Positions 24,040 to 31,849 of a stretch of DNA of 47,316 nt are shown here, in pieces (within the stretch, counting starts at the first letter, position 1; each line of letters begins with the position of its first letter). Origin of the DNA: Lachnospiraceae bacterium UBA1729 (GTDB lineage: Bacteria; Bacillota; Clostridia; Lachnospirales; Lachnospiraceae). The DNA lies in contig DCIJ01000107.1 of the NCBI GenBank assembly GCA_002315945.1, positions 1 to 47,316 of the forward strand, read 5' to 3'. The position numbers were made by a program, and so were the translations under genes. The notes below the pieces were generated by a model, which had not been told where the DNA came from, did no database searches, and saw only the letters and a list, made by a program, of their open reading frames with translations.

Positions 24040-25116
24040 ATGTTTGACAGATTAGAAGATTTGATAATTAGATATGAAGAACTAATGAATGATCTGGCTA
24101 GTCCGGATACTGCCAATGATCAGAATAAATTCAGAGCTCTTATGAAGGAACAGGCTAACCTTGCGCCCATCGTAACAGCATACAAGGAATACAAGCAGAA
24201 GAAGCAGGATGTGGCCGATTCCCTTGAGATGCTGGAAGAGGAAAAGGACGATGACATGCGCGAAATGCTTAAGGAGGAAATGTCTGAAAGCAAAAAGCGC
24301 ATAGAGGAATTGGAAAACGAACTGAAGATTCTCCTGCTTCCCAAGGATCCTAACGATGACAAAAACGTTGTGGTTGAAATTCGTGCAGGTGCAGGTGGAG
24401 ATGAGGCGGCTCTCTTTGCTGCAGAAATATACAGAATGTATGTACATTATGCGGAGACCAAGCACTGGAGATGCGAGTTGGTGGAAGCTGATGAAATCGG
24501 CATTGGTGGAATGAAGAGCTGTACATTTATGTTAACCGGAGACGGAGCTTATTCAGTAATGAAGTATGAATCCGGTGTTCACCGTGTTCAGCGAGTTCCT
24601 GAGACAGAATCAGGTGGAAGAATTCATACCTCAACAATTTCTGTAGCAGTTATGCCTGAAGCAGAAGAGGTTGATGTTGAAATAAATGAAAATGATATTC
24701 GTATCGATGTGTGCCGTTCATCAGGAGCAGGTGGTCAGTGTGTAAATACCACCGACTCAGCAGTTCGTCTTACACATATGCCTACCGGTATTGTGATTTA
24801 CTCTCAGACTGAAAAGTCACAGATTCAGAACCGTGCCAAGGCTTTTGCACTGCTTCGTGCCAAATTATATGATCTGGAATGCCAGAAAGCTCATGACGCA
24901 GAGGCTGAACTTAGAAAGAGCCAGATTGGTACTGGTGACAGATCTGAGAAGATCAGAACCTACAATTTCCCACAGGGTCGTGTTACTGACCACAGAATTA
25001 ATCTGACCCTGTACAAGTTAGATAAGATTATGAATGGAGATGTTCAGGAAATTATTGATGCCTGTATCGCTGCCGATCAGGCCGCTAAGCTGGTAAAGAT
25101 GAATGAAAACGCATAA
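24040..25116 (+). CDS. prfA: Peptide chain release factor 1
   Basis: RF1, which reads UAA and UAG stop codons and triggers peptide release; 358 residues, normal length. The stop-codon recognition tripeptide region reads P187-E-T189 in VQRVPETESGGRIHTS. The catalytic loop GAGGQCVNTTDSAVR puts the GGQ at 231-233, the target of the PrmC domain encoded upstream. Residue 234 is Cys where E. coli has His. Domain 1 is the usual long coiled coil with LANPIVT-like start. The 96-bp gap before it has no convincing promoter, so it is probably cotranscribed with prmC. The next gene starts inside its last codons. Confidence 0.97.
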   Translation: MFDRLEDLIIRYEELMNDLASPDTANDQNKFRALMKEQANLAPIVTAYKEYKQKKQDVADSLEMLEEEKDDDMREMLKEEMSESKKRIEELENELKILLLPKDPNDDKNVVVEIRAGAGGDEAALFAAEIYRMYVHYAETKHWRCELVEADEIGIGGMKSCTFMLTGDGAYSVMKYESGVHRVQRVPETESGGRIHTSTISVAVMPEAEEVDVEINENDIRIDVCRSSGAGGQCVNTTDSAVRLTHMPTGIVIYSQTEKSQIQNRAKAFALLRAKLYDLECQKAHDAEAELRKSQIGTGDRSEKIRTYNFPQGRVTDHRINLTLYKLDKIMNGDVQEIIDACIAADQAAKLVKMNENA

Positions 25117-26542
25117 TAAATACCGATATTTGCTACTGATTCCCATTTTTTTGCTGACACTACTGGTGTGCTCACTGGGCTGGTTTATTAGGGACTGGCA
25201 TGTAAGCATCATTACAGCAATCTATCAGCTAAAAACCCCACTGGAGGGAACAAATCCAGGACTAATATTAGAATTTTGTGCCAAATGCCTTCCTATTCCT
25301 ATAATAGCAACCATAGGATTTGGATTGTATTTGGGTCGTGCTAAAAGACTGTGCCCTGTTGCAGTCTTTTTTGCATGTATAATTATTTTGCTGGCTGTTG
25401 AATTTCATACAGTTGGGCTGGCAAGATATCTGATGGCCATCAACACAAAAGGCGATTTGTTTGACAATAATTATGTAAACTTGAATTTGAAAGATGTCAG
25501 CGTCGCCAACAATGGAAAGCCAAAAAATTTAATACTAATATACTGTGAATCCATGGAGACCACCTATGCATCCAGACAGGCAGGAGGCGGCAAACCGGAA
25601 AATTTGATACCAGGCTTAACCAGGCTTGCCAGCGAAAATATAAGCTTTTCAAATACTGACAAGCTGGGAGGCGCCTACAGCATGCCGGGAACAGACTGGA
25701 CTATGGGAGGAATCTTTTCCACCATGACAGGAACCCCACTAAAGCTGGATTTGGGAACTGGAGTGGTTGACCTGGATAATAGCTTTTGTCCTAATGTGGT
25801 TGCAATCGGAGATGTGCTAAAAAATCAGGGCTACACAAACTATTTCCAGTGCGGTTCTGATGCGACCTTTGGAGGCAGGAGTGCATTCTTTACAGAGCAT
25901 GGGGACTATGAAATAAAGGATCTGCAGTATGCCAGGGATATGGGCTATATTCCTGAGGATTATCAGGTATTCTGGGGATACGAAGATGCCAAGCTTTTTT
26001 CCATAGCCAAAAATGAGCTTACCGAAATCGCCGAAAAAAATGAAAGCTTTAACTATACAATGTTAACTGTAGATACCCATCATCCTGCGGGGTATAAATG
26101 TGAATTGTGTACTGACGAATTTGACAGTGAGTTTGCTAACATAATTGCCTGCTCGGACAGACAAATCTGTGAGTTTGTTGAATGGATTCAGAGTCAGGAA
26201 TGGTATGAGAATACTACCATTGTACTGTTAGGGGACCATCCATCCATGGTGGCCGGTTTCTGGGATGATACAATGGGATATGAGAACAGAGCCTACAACT
26301 GCTTTATTAATACTGTTCAGGGCCTGGACGCCAACTATCAGAAGGACAGAAAGTTTACACATTTTGATATTACTCCCACAATATTGGAGAGTATTGGTTT
26401 TAAGATAAAAAACAGACGCATGGGGCTGGGGGTATCGCTGTATTCTGACAGTCCAACTCTCGCCCAGACTCTGGGGCCGGAAGAATTAAGAAATAAGTTG
26501 TGTGAAAAAAGTAGTTATTATGTCAATAATATATTAAACTGA
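25103..26542 (+). CDS. OpgB-like phosphoglycerol transferase (alkaline-phosphatase superfamily)
   Basis: Membrane-bound, outward-facing phosphoglycerol transferase of 479 residues. Three TM helices (about 8-28, 55-75, 83-103) are followed by a sulfatase-type catalytic domain. Motifs follow E. coli OpgB/MdoB better than LtaS: NLILIYCESMETTY (metal-binding E), YSMPGTDWTMGG with the candidate nucleophile Thr, GDVLKNQGYTNYFQCGSD in near-identical layout, LTVDTHHPAGY, and LLGDHPSM (metal-binding DH). OpgB moves phosphoglycerol from phosphatidylglycerol to periplasmic glucans. In a Gram-positive the acceptor would be a glycolipid, wall polymer or exopolysaccharide; that part is inference. It overlaps prfA by 14 bp. 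Confidence 0.85.
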   Translation: MKTHNKYRYLLLIPIFLLTLLVCSLGWFIRDWHVSIITAIYQLKTPLEGTNPGLILEFCAKCLPIPIIATIGFGLYLGRAKRLCPVAVFFACIIILLAVEFHTVGLARYLMAINTKGDLFDNNYVNLNLKDVSVANNGKPKNLILIYCESMETTYASRQAGGGKPENLIPGLTRLASENISFSNTDKLGGAYSMPGTDWTMGGIFSTMTGTPLKLDLGTGVVDLDNSFCPNVVAIGDVLKNQGYTNYFQCGSDATFGGRSAFFTEHGDYEIKDLQYARDMGYIPEDYQVFWGYEDAKLFSIAKNELTEIAEKNESFNYTMLTVDTHHPAGYKCELCTDEFDSEFANIIACSDRQICEFVEWIQSQEWYENTTIVLLGDHPSMVAGFWDDTMGYENRAYNCFINTVQGLDANYQKDRKFTHFDITPTILESIGFKIKNRRMGLGVSLYSDSPTLAQTLGPEELRNKLCEKSSYYVNNILN

Positions 26543-26607
26543 TGATATACCATAAAGACACACGCGAAACAGTCTAGTTCATACCATAAGGCCAGGAGGT
26601 ACACTAT

Positions 26608-27960
26608 ATGTATAATATTGGAGTGTTTATTGCTGGAACAAAATATTATAGTCAGAATTGTATTCTTACAGGAATAATGGAGGAAGCCAGACAGAGGGAT
26701 ATAATTCTAACCATTATTACCTGCGATGTATGGACTATGTCTGATGCTGAATATATAGAGGGAGAAATGGATATTGTCAAAGTACCTGATTTGACAAAAT
26801 TTGACGGAGTAATTATCCATGAGGGATCCTTTTATGCCAGTGAAATGAATCAGGCTATGGAGGAAAAGCTGCGTGAATTAAATGTTCCATATATATGTAT
26901 AGGTGGTCAGAGTGCTGACGGATACAATATGATGGTGGAAAATAAGGATGTAATGTTTGAGATGTTTGAGCATCTGATTAGTGTCCACAAATGTAAAAAG
27001 TTTGGTATTCTGTCTGGACCTGTTGATAATGATGATGCCAATGGAAGACTAAAGGGGATTAAGCTTGCCTTTGCTACCTATGGAATAGAATGGGATGAAA
27101 CCTATCACTATGTAGGAAACTATCATACTGACAGCGGGTTGGCAGCATCAAGTTTCTTCTATCATATGCCGGATGGACTGCCAGAGGCTATCGTCTGCTT
27201 TAATGATAATATGGCCATGGGACTGATGTTCGGTCTGGAAAAGAAGGGAATACGGGTTCCTGAGGATGTTCTAGTAACAGGCTTTGATGAAGTTGAGATG
27301 GGAATGCTGATAAAGCCCAGCTTAACAACTGTCAGAAGAAAAGATAAACTCATGGGTAAAAAAGCAGTAAGCAGGCTCATTTCTGTGCTGGAGGGAAATG
27401 AAGAACCAAGGACAGAGATTTTTACCTCTGAACTGGTTCTGGGAGAGAGCTGTGGTTGTAAGGATGAACGAGTTAAGGATTTGGAGCATGTGCCTGAAAA
27501 ATATGCAATCACGCGATTGAAGGATTCCACATACTCTGAAGTGACTAAATCCTGTCTGGCTGATTTTTCCATTGTAACCAGCTACAAGCACTACATAAGT
27601 CTTGCCAAAAAATACCTGCCCATGGTAGAAGGAACAGCAGTATTAATCTGTCTGAACAGGCAACTGGAGCCTTCACAATGTTACGTGGCAGCAGGCAGGT
27701 ACTGCGGACAGTACGTTGAAGATATGGAAGATCTGTTTGATGAAAAGGATTTGCTTCCCTCAAAATACAAAATAGAAAGTGCCAAGGACTTTGATGTGGT
27801 ACTTCCCCTGCATCATGGACGTAAGCATTATGGTCATATCGTAATTAGAAATAATAGCGATGTGCTAAGTAATGATGTGTATAGTGCCATGTTCAATGGA
27901 TTCAATATTGGATTGTTCCAATTGGAAAGAATGGCACGGGGAAAACAGAAAACTGTATAA
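26608..27960 (+). CDS. LacI-type ligand-binding sensor protein without DNA-binding or output domain
   Basis: Cytoplasmic protein of 450 residues. Residues 1 to about 285 are a type I periplasmic-binding-protein fold of the LacI family (IGVFIAG, VDNDDANGRLKGIKLAF, FNDNMAMGLMFGLEKKGIRVPEDVLVTGFDEVEMG, PSLTTVRRKDKLMGKKAV). The protein begins exactly where this fold starts, so there is no helix-turn-helix. After CGC at about 290 comes a second region of 150 residues, perhaps GAF-like (GTAVLICLNRQLEPSQ...GHIVIRNNS). In many Lachnospiraceae this arrangement continues into a GGDEF or histidine-kinase domain; here the protein simply ends. AGGAGG precedes the ATG. Two ATACCATAA repeats (26547, 26581) lie upstream. 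Ligand unknown, possibly a sugar. Confidence 0.75.
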   Translation: MYNIGVFIAGTKYYSQNCILTGIMEEARQRDIILTIITCDVWTMSDAEYIEGEMDIVKVPDLTKFDGVIIHEGSFYASEMNQAMEEKLRELNVPYICIGGQSADGYNMMVENKDVMFEMFEHLISVHKCKKFGILSGPVDNDDANGRLKGIKLAFATYGIEWDETYHYVGNYHTDSGLAASSFFYHMPDGLPEAIVCFNDNMAMGLMFGLEKKGIRVPEDVLVTGFDEVEMGMLIKPSLTTVRRKDKLMGKKAVSRLISVLEGNEEPRTEIFTSELVLGESCGCKDERVKDLEHVPEKYAITRLKDSTYSEVTKSCLADFSIVTSYKHYISLAKKYLPMVEGTAVLICLNRQLEPSQCYVAAGRYCGQYVEDMEDLFDEKDLLPSKYKIESAKDFDVVLPLHHGRKHYGHIVIRNNSDVLSNDVYSAMFNGFNIGLFQLERMARGKQKTV

Positions 27961-28011
27961 AATAAACTATTATTAGCCCTGTTATTGTTAAAAAATATTA
28001 AATTTGTACAA

Positions 28012-28040
28012 TTGACAGGGTTAATTCTTAAAGGTATACT
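28012..28040 (+). promoter_or_regulatory. Near-consensus promoter of the fab operon
   Basis: TTGACA, exactly 17 bp, TATACT. The -35 lies in the right arm of an imperfect inverted repeat: CCCTGT-ATTGT (27977-27988) with ACAAT-ACAGGG (28008-28020). Expected start is about 28047. Confidence 0.85.
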
Positions 28041-28052
28041 TTGAATATCAAA
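28040..28052 (+). promoter_or_regulatory. FabT-like operator at the fabH transcription start
   Basis: TTTGAATATCAAA is a perfect TTTGA-N3-TCAAA palindrome, the pattern I know for FabT boxes of streptococci and lactococci (TTTGATTATCAAA type). It begins at the last base of the -10 and covers the expected start point, where a bound repressor would block transcription. A FabT-like gene lies at the end of the same cluster. Confidence 0.75.
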
Positions 28053-28098
28053 ATAATTGAAATTAAAACTATTTTAGATTCAAATTATAGAGGGCTAA

Positions 28099-29142
28099 AT
28101 GAAATTAAAATTATTAGGAACAGGAAGTGCGATTCCAGAACTGAAACTTACTAATGCAGATCTATCCACTGTTTTGGACACAGATGATGAATGGATCAGA
28201 GAACGTACTGGAATCGGAAGCAGACATATTGCTGTAGGTGAAGATGCTACAACTATGGCTGTGAGAGCCAGCAAAAAAGCGCTGGAAGCAGCTGGCATTA
28301 GTGCTGAGGAAATTGATGCAATTATTGTATCTACTACCTCTGGCAGTGACCTGCTACCGGCTACAGCATGTATCGTGCAGAGAGAGCTGGGAGCAAAAAA
28401 TGCCTTTGCTTTTGATATCAGTGTAGCCTGCACAGGTTTTATTACAGGATTAACCACTGCTCTGGGTTACATGGAAATGGGCATGTGCAAAACTGTCCTG
28501 GTTGTGGGAACGGAATGCCTATCAAAAATTATGAACTGGAATGACAGAGGCAGCTGCATTCTGTTTGGCGATGGGGCAGGGGCCTGCATTGTGACTGGCC
28601 ATAGTGGAAAGGGATACAAACCCGTAATACATACCAATGGTAAAGACGGTGGAGCCCTGACCTGCAGACAGATGTATGCCAAGGATGAAAATCTGAGAAA
28701 AATCATTAAAATCAAGTTGGCTGAGCTGGATAATAATGAACACAATCGGGAGCTGAAAGAACAGTATGAAGCTGCCCTGAACGAACAGGAAAATGTACAG
28801 GTAGCCATGGATGGCAAGGCTGTGTTCCAGTTTGCGGTGCGGCAGGTACCAAATGTAATCAATGAGGTTCTAAAACTCAATGAGGTAGAACCCGATTCAA
28901 TAGACAGATATGTACTGCATCAGGCCAACAGAAGAATTATTGAGTCAATAGCAAAGAGACTGAAACAGCCTGAAAACAAATTTCCTACCAATGTATTTGA
29001 ATATGGAAATACTTCTTCGGCAAGCATACCAATTCTGATGGATCAGCTAATTGAGAACGGCGAACTAACAGCTGGAATGAAAATATGCATTGCCGGGTTT
29101 GGCGCCGGGTTAACCTGGGGAGCTATGATTATTGATTTGTAA
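28099..29142 (+). CDS. fabH: Beta-ketoacyl-ACP synthase III
   Basis: Starts fatty acid synthesis by condensing acetyl-CoA or a branched acyl-CoA with malonyl-ACP. 347 residues, about 25 more than usual. The catalytic triad is intact: C111 (SVACTGF), H274 (LHQANRR) and N304 (YGNTSSAS). H and N are 30 apart as in E. coli, but C to H is 163 instead of about 132. The extra residues form a charged helical insert around 195-235 (RKIIKIKLAELDNN...KEQYEAALNEQ). First gene of the fab cluster, directly behind the FabT-like site. GAGGGCT precedes the ATG. Confidence 0.95.
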   Translation: MKLKLLGTGSAIPELKLTNADLSTVLDTDDEWIRERTGIGSRHIAVGEDATTMAVRASKKALEAAGISAEEIDAIIVSTTSGSDLLPATACIVQRELGAKNAFAFDISVACTGFITGLTTALGYMEMGMCKTVLVVGTECLSKIMNWNDRGSCILFGDGAGACIVTGHSGKGYKPVIHTNGKDGGALTCRQMYAKDENLRKIIKIKLAELDNNEHNRELKEQYEAALNEQENVQVAMDGKAVFQFAVRQVPNVINEVLKLNEVEPDSIDRYVLHQANRRIIESIAKRLKQPENKFPTNVFEYGNTSSASIPILMDQLIENGELTAGMKICIAGFGAGLTWGAMIIDL

Positions 29143-29231
29143 AAATAGAAAAATACATATATATTCACAAGAATCACAAGAGTAAATCATGATTTAATAA
29201 AATAATATTAGAAAAAATCTGAGGAGAACCA
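29143..29231. other. fabH-fabK gap with a 14-bp palindrome
   Basis: The 89-bp AT-rich gap is where acpP often sits in clostridial fab clusters, but it is far too short and has no ACP sequence. It contains the perfect palindrome TAAATCATGATTTA (29183-29196) of unknown role, and GAGGAG before fabK. Confidence 0.5.
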
Positions 29232-30146
29232 ATGGAAACACGTGTTACAAAACTGTTAAATATCAAATATCCTATTATTCAGGGAGGTATGGCATGGGTA
29301 GCTGAGTATCATCTGGCCAGTGCTGTTTCAAACGCAGGTGGCTTAGGCCTGATCGGTGCAGCTGCAGCTCCCGGAGACTGGGTAAGACAGCAGGTTAGAC
29401 AGATGAAGGAGCTTACTGACAAGCCCTTCGGTGTAAATGTAATGCTAATGAGCCCTTATGCCGATGAGGTAGCTCAGGTGATAATTGAAGAAAAGGTTCC
29501 GGTAGTTACAACAGGTGCTGGAAGTCCGGAAAAATATATCAAGGGCTGGAAGGAAAGCGGAACGGTAGTAATCCCTGTTGTTGCCAGCTGCGCACTGGCA
29601 AAGAGAATGGAAAGAGTCGGATGTGACGCTGTAATAGCCGAAGGAATGGAGTCAGGTGGTCATATTGGAGAAACAACCACCATGTGTCTGGTTCCCCAGG
29701 TTGTGGATAGTGTAAATATACCTGTTATTGCTGCAGGAGGAATCGCTGATTCAAGAGGTGTGAATGCTGCCTTTTCACTGGGTGCTGAGGCTGTTCAGAT
29801 GGGAACCTGCTTTGTGGCAACCAAGGAGAGCTGGGTTCATGAAAATTACAAGGAGAGAATTCTTAAGGCCAAGGATATTGATACCAGAGTAACCGGTAGA
29901 ACTACAGGTCATCCTGTCAGATGCCTGAGAAATGCAATGACCAGCAGATTCCTTGCGGCTGAAGCTCAGGGTGCTTCACTGGAGGAACTGGAAAAGATGA
30001 CACTGGGAGGCCTGAGAAAGGTTGTAATCGACGGTGATATTAACGAAGGAAGTATTATGGCAGGACAAATTGCAGGTATGGTAAATGAAAGCCTTACCTG
30101 TAGTGAACTGATAGAAAAAATAATGTCTGGTGTAAGAGCGTTATAA
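29232..30146 (+). CDS. fabK: Enoyl-ACP reductase FabK (FMN-dependent)
   Basis: Flavin-dependent enoyl-ACP reductase, the last step of each elongation round; it replaces FabI and is insensitive to triclosan. 304 residues. A TIM barrel of the nitronate monooxygenase superfamily with FabK-type motifs: YPIIQGGMAWVAEYHLASAVSNAGGLGLIG, VVTTGAGSPEKY, AEGMESGGHIGETTTMCLVPQVVD with the conserved G-G-H, and PVIAAGGIADSRG and GAEAVQMGTCFVAT for FMN phosphate. The fab context separates it from true nitronate monooxygenases. GAGGAG lies before the ATG. Confidence 0.95.
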   Translation: METRVTKLLNIKYPIIQGGMAWVAEYHLASAVSNAGGLGLIGAAAAPGDWVRQQVRQMKELTDKPFGVNVMLMSPYADEVAQVIIEEKVPVVTTGAGSPEKYIKGWKESGTVVIPVVASCALAKRMERVGCDAVIAEGMESGGHIGETTTMCLVPQVVDSVNIPVIAAGGIADSRGVNAAFSLGAEAVQMGTCFVATKESWVHENYKERILKAKDIDTRVTGRTTGHPVRCLRNAMTSRFLAAEAQGASLEELEKMTLGGLRKVVIDGDINEGSIMAGQIAGMVNESLTCSELIEKIMSGVRAL

Positions 30147-30177
30147 CACCCAGAGTACAAGAAAAAGGAGAAAAATT

Positions 30178-31092
30178 GTGAAAAAAATAGCTTTTCTTTA
30201 TCCCGGTCAGGGAGCGCAGAAATGCGGCATGGGAAAGGACTTTTATGAAAGTTCAGAAACAAGCCGTAAGGTGTACGAGCTGGCAAACCAGGTACTGGAT
30301 TTTGATGTGATCAAGATGTGCCATGAGGAGGATGAAAGATTAAATCTGACAGAATATACGCAGGCAGCTCTGGTAACAACTTCTCTGGCCATGACAGCTG
30401 AGATCAATGCCAGAGGAATTAAGGCAGATATGACAGCAGGACTTAGCCTGGGAGAGTATTGTGCCATTGCAGCTGCTGGTGCATTAAAGGCTGAGGATGC
30501 AGTAAGACTTGTTAGAATCAGAGGTCAGCTTATGCAGAATACTGTTCCTGTTGGAGTGGGAGCTATGTGTGCCTGCATTGGAACAGAAACAGAACTGATA
30601 GAGGAAATCACTTCTAAAATAGATGGAGTTACAGTTGCTAACTACAATTGTCCAGGACAGATTGTAATAACAGGAGTTACAGAAGCAGTTAACCAGGCAG
30701 CCGAGCAGCTGAAGGCAGCTGGTGCAAAGAGATGTATTATGTTGAATGTAAGTGGACCCTTTCACTCCCCCTTGCTTGAGCCTGCAGGAGACAAACTGCT
30801 AGCAGAACTTGAAAAGACAGATTTTAAGAACCTTGAAATTCCATATGTAACCAATGTAACTGCAGAAGTAATTCAGGACATATCCAAGACAAGAGAGCTT
30901 CTGGCCAGACAGGTTTCTGCTCCGGTTAAGTGGATGCAGAGCATGAGTGTAATGAGAGCAGCAGGTATTGATACCTTTGTTGAAATTGGCCCAGGAAAGA
31001 CTCTGGCAGGATTTATGAAGAAGATTCATCCGGAAGCTAAGATTATCAGTATCGGTTCATACGAAGATCTGAAGCTGCTTGATGAGATATAA
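30178..31092 (+). CDS. fabD: Malonyl-CoA:ACP transacylase
   Basis: Transfers malonyl from CoA to ACP, supplying the extender unit. 304 residues. FLYPGQGAQKCGMGKDFY starts the protein; the nucleophile S90 lies in GLSLGEYCA and the catalytic histidine H196 in SGPFHSPLLEPA. EIGPGKTLAGFMKKI closes the domain. It starts with GTG, preceded by AAGGAG at good spacing. The ACP acceptor itself is not encoded in this cluster. Confidence 0.96.
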   Translation: MKKIAFLYPGQGAQKCGMGKDFYESSETSRKVYELANQVLDFDVIKMCHEEDERLNLTEYTQAALVTTSLAMTAEINARGIKADMTAGLSLGEYCAIAAAGALKAEDAVRLVRIRGQLMQNTVPVGVGAMCACIGTETELIEEITSKIDGVTVANYNCPGQIVITGVTEAVNQAAEQLKAAGAKRCIMLNVSGPFHSPLLEPAGDKLLAELEKTDFKNLEIPYVTNVTAEVIQDISKTRELLARQVSAPVKWMQSMSVMRAAGIDTFVEIGPGKTLAGFMKKIHPEAKIISIGSYEDLKLLDEI

Positions 31093-31114
31093 TATATAGG
31101 CAGAGGAGAATGAT

Positions 31115-31849
31115 ATGTCAGAAAAAATAGCAATTGTTACTGGAGCCAGCAGAGGCATTGGCGCAGCCATAGCTAAAAAGCTTGCAAGCGACAATATGTT
31201 TGTAATTGTAAATTATAATGGATCAGAGAAAAAAGCTCTTAAGGTTTGTAAGGAAATTGAAGAGCAGGGAGGAAGAGCCTGCGCAATAAAATGTAATGTA
31301 GCTGACGAGACTGCCTGTAAGGAATTCATTACAGGTGTGATTAAACAGTATGGACAGATTGATGTGCTTGTTAATAATGCCGGTATCACAGCCGATGGAC
31401 TTGTGATGGCCATGAGTGATGAGAACTTTGACAGAGTATATGAAACAAATCTTAAGGGGTGTTTTCATACCATTAAAAATGTTACCAGGCAGATGTTAAA
31501 ACAAAGAAGTGGCAAGATAATTAATATGGCTTCTGTGGTAGGAATTACTGGCAATGCCGGACAGGCAAATTACGCTGCCAGCAAGGCAGGTGTAATTGCA
31601 TTGACCAAATCGGTCGCAAAAGAAGTTGGAAGCAGAGGTATATGCGTGAATGCAGTAGCACCTGGTTTTATTTCAACTGATATGACAGATAAATTAAGCG
31701 ATGAGGTAAAAGAAACAATAGGTGGCCAGATACCTCTTGGCAGATTTGGCAATCCTGAGGATGTGGCTAACCTTGTAAGCTTTTTGGCAAGTGATAATTC
31801 AAACTATATTACTGGACAGGTAATTGCAGTAGATGGAGGAATGACCTGA
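31115..31849 (+). CDS. fabG: 3-oxoacyl-ACP reductase
   Basis: NADPH-dependent short-chain dehydrogenase that reduces beta-ketoacyl-ACP. 244 residues. The nucleotide-binding TGASRGIGAAIA, the structural NNAG, and the active-site Y153-A-A-S-K157 are all present. The C terminus is typical of FabG (ITGQVIAVDGGMT). GCAGAGGAG precedes the ATG; its stop overlaps the fabF start by one base, so the two are translationally coupled. Confidence 0.96.
   Translation: MSEKIAIVTGASRGIGAAIAKKLASDNMFVIVNYNGSEKKALKVCKEIEEQGGRACAIKCNVADETACKEFITGVIKQYGQIDVLVNNAGITADGLVMAMSDENFDRVYETNLKGCFHTIKNVTRQMLKQRSGKIINMASVVGITGNAGQANYAASKAGVIALTKSVAKEVGSRGICVNAVAPGFISTDMTDKLSDEVKETIGGQIPLGRFGNPEDVANLVSFLASDNSNYITGQVIAVDGGMT

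Noticed and set aside
27961..28098. Remnant of a GGDEF domain after the orphan sensor gene
   Set aside because: All three forward frames are short and the space is taken up by the fab promoter and operator.
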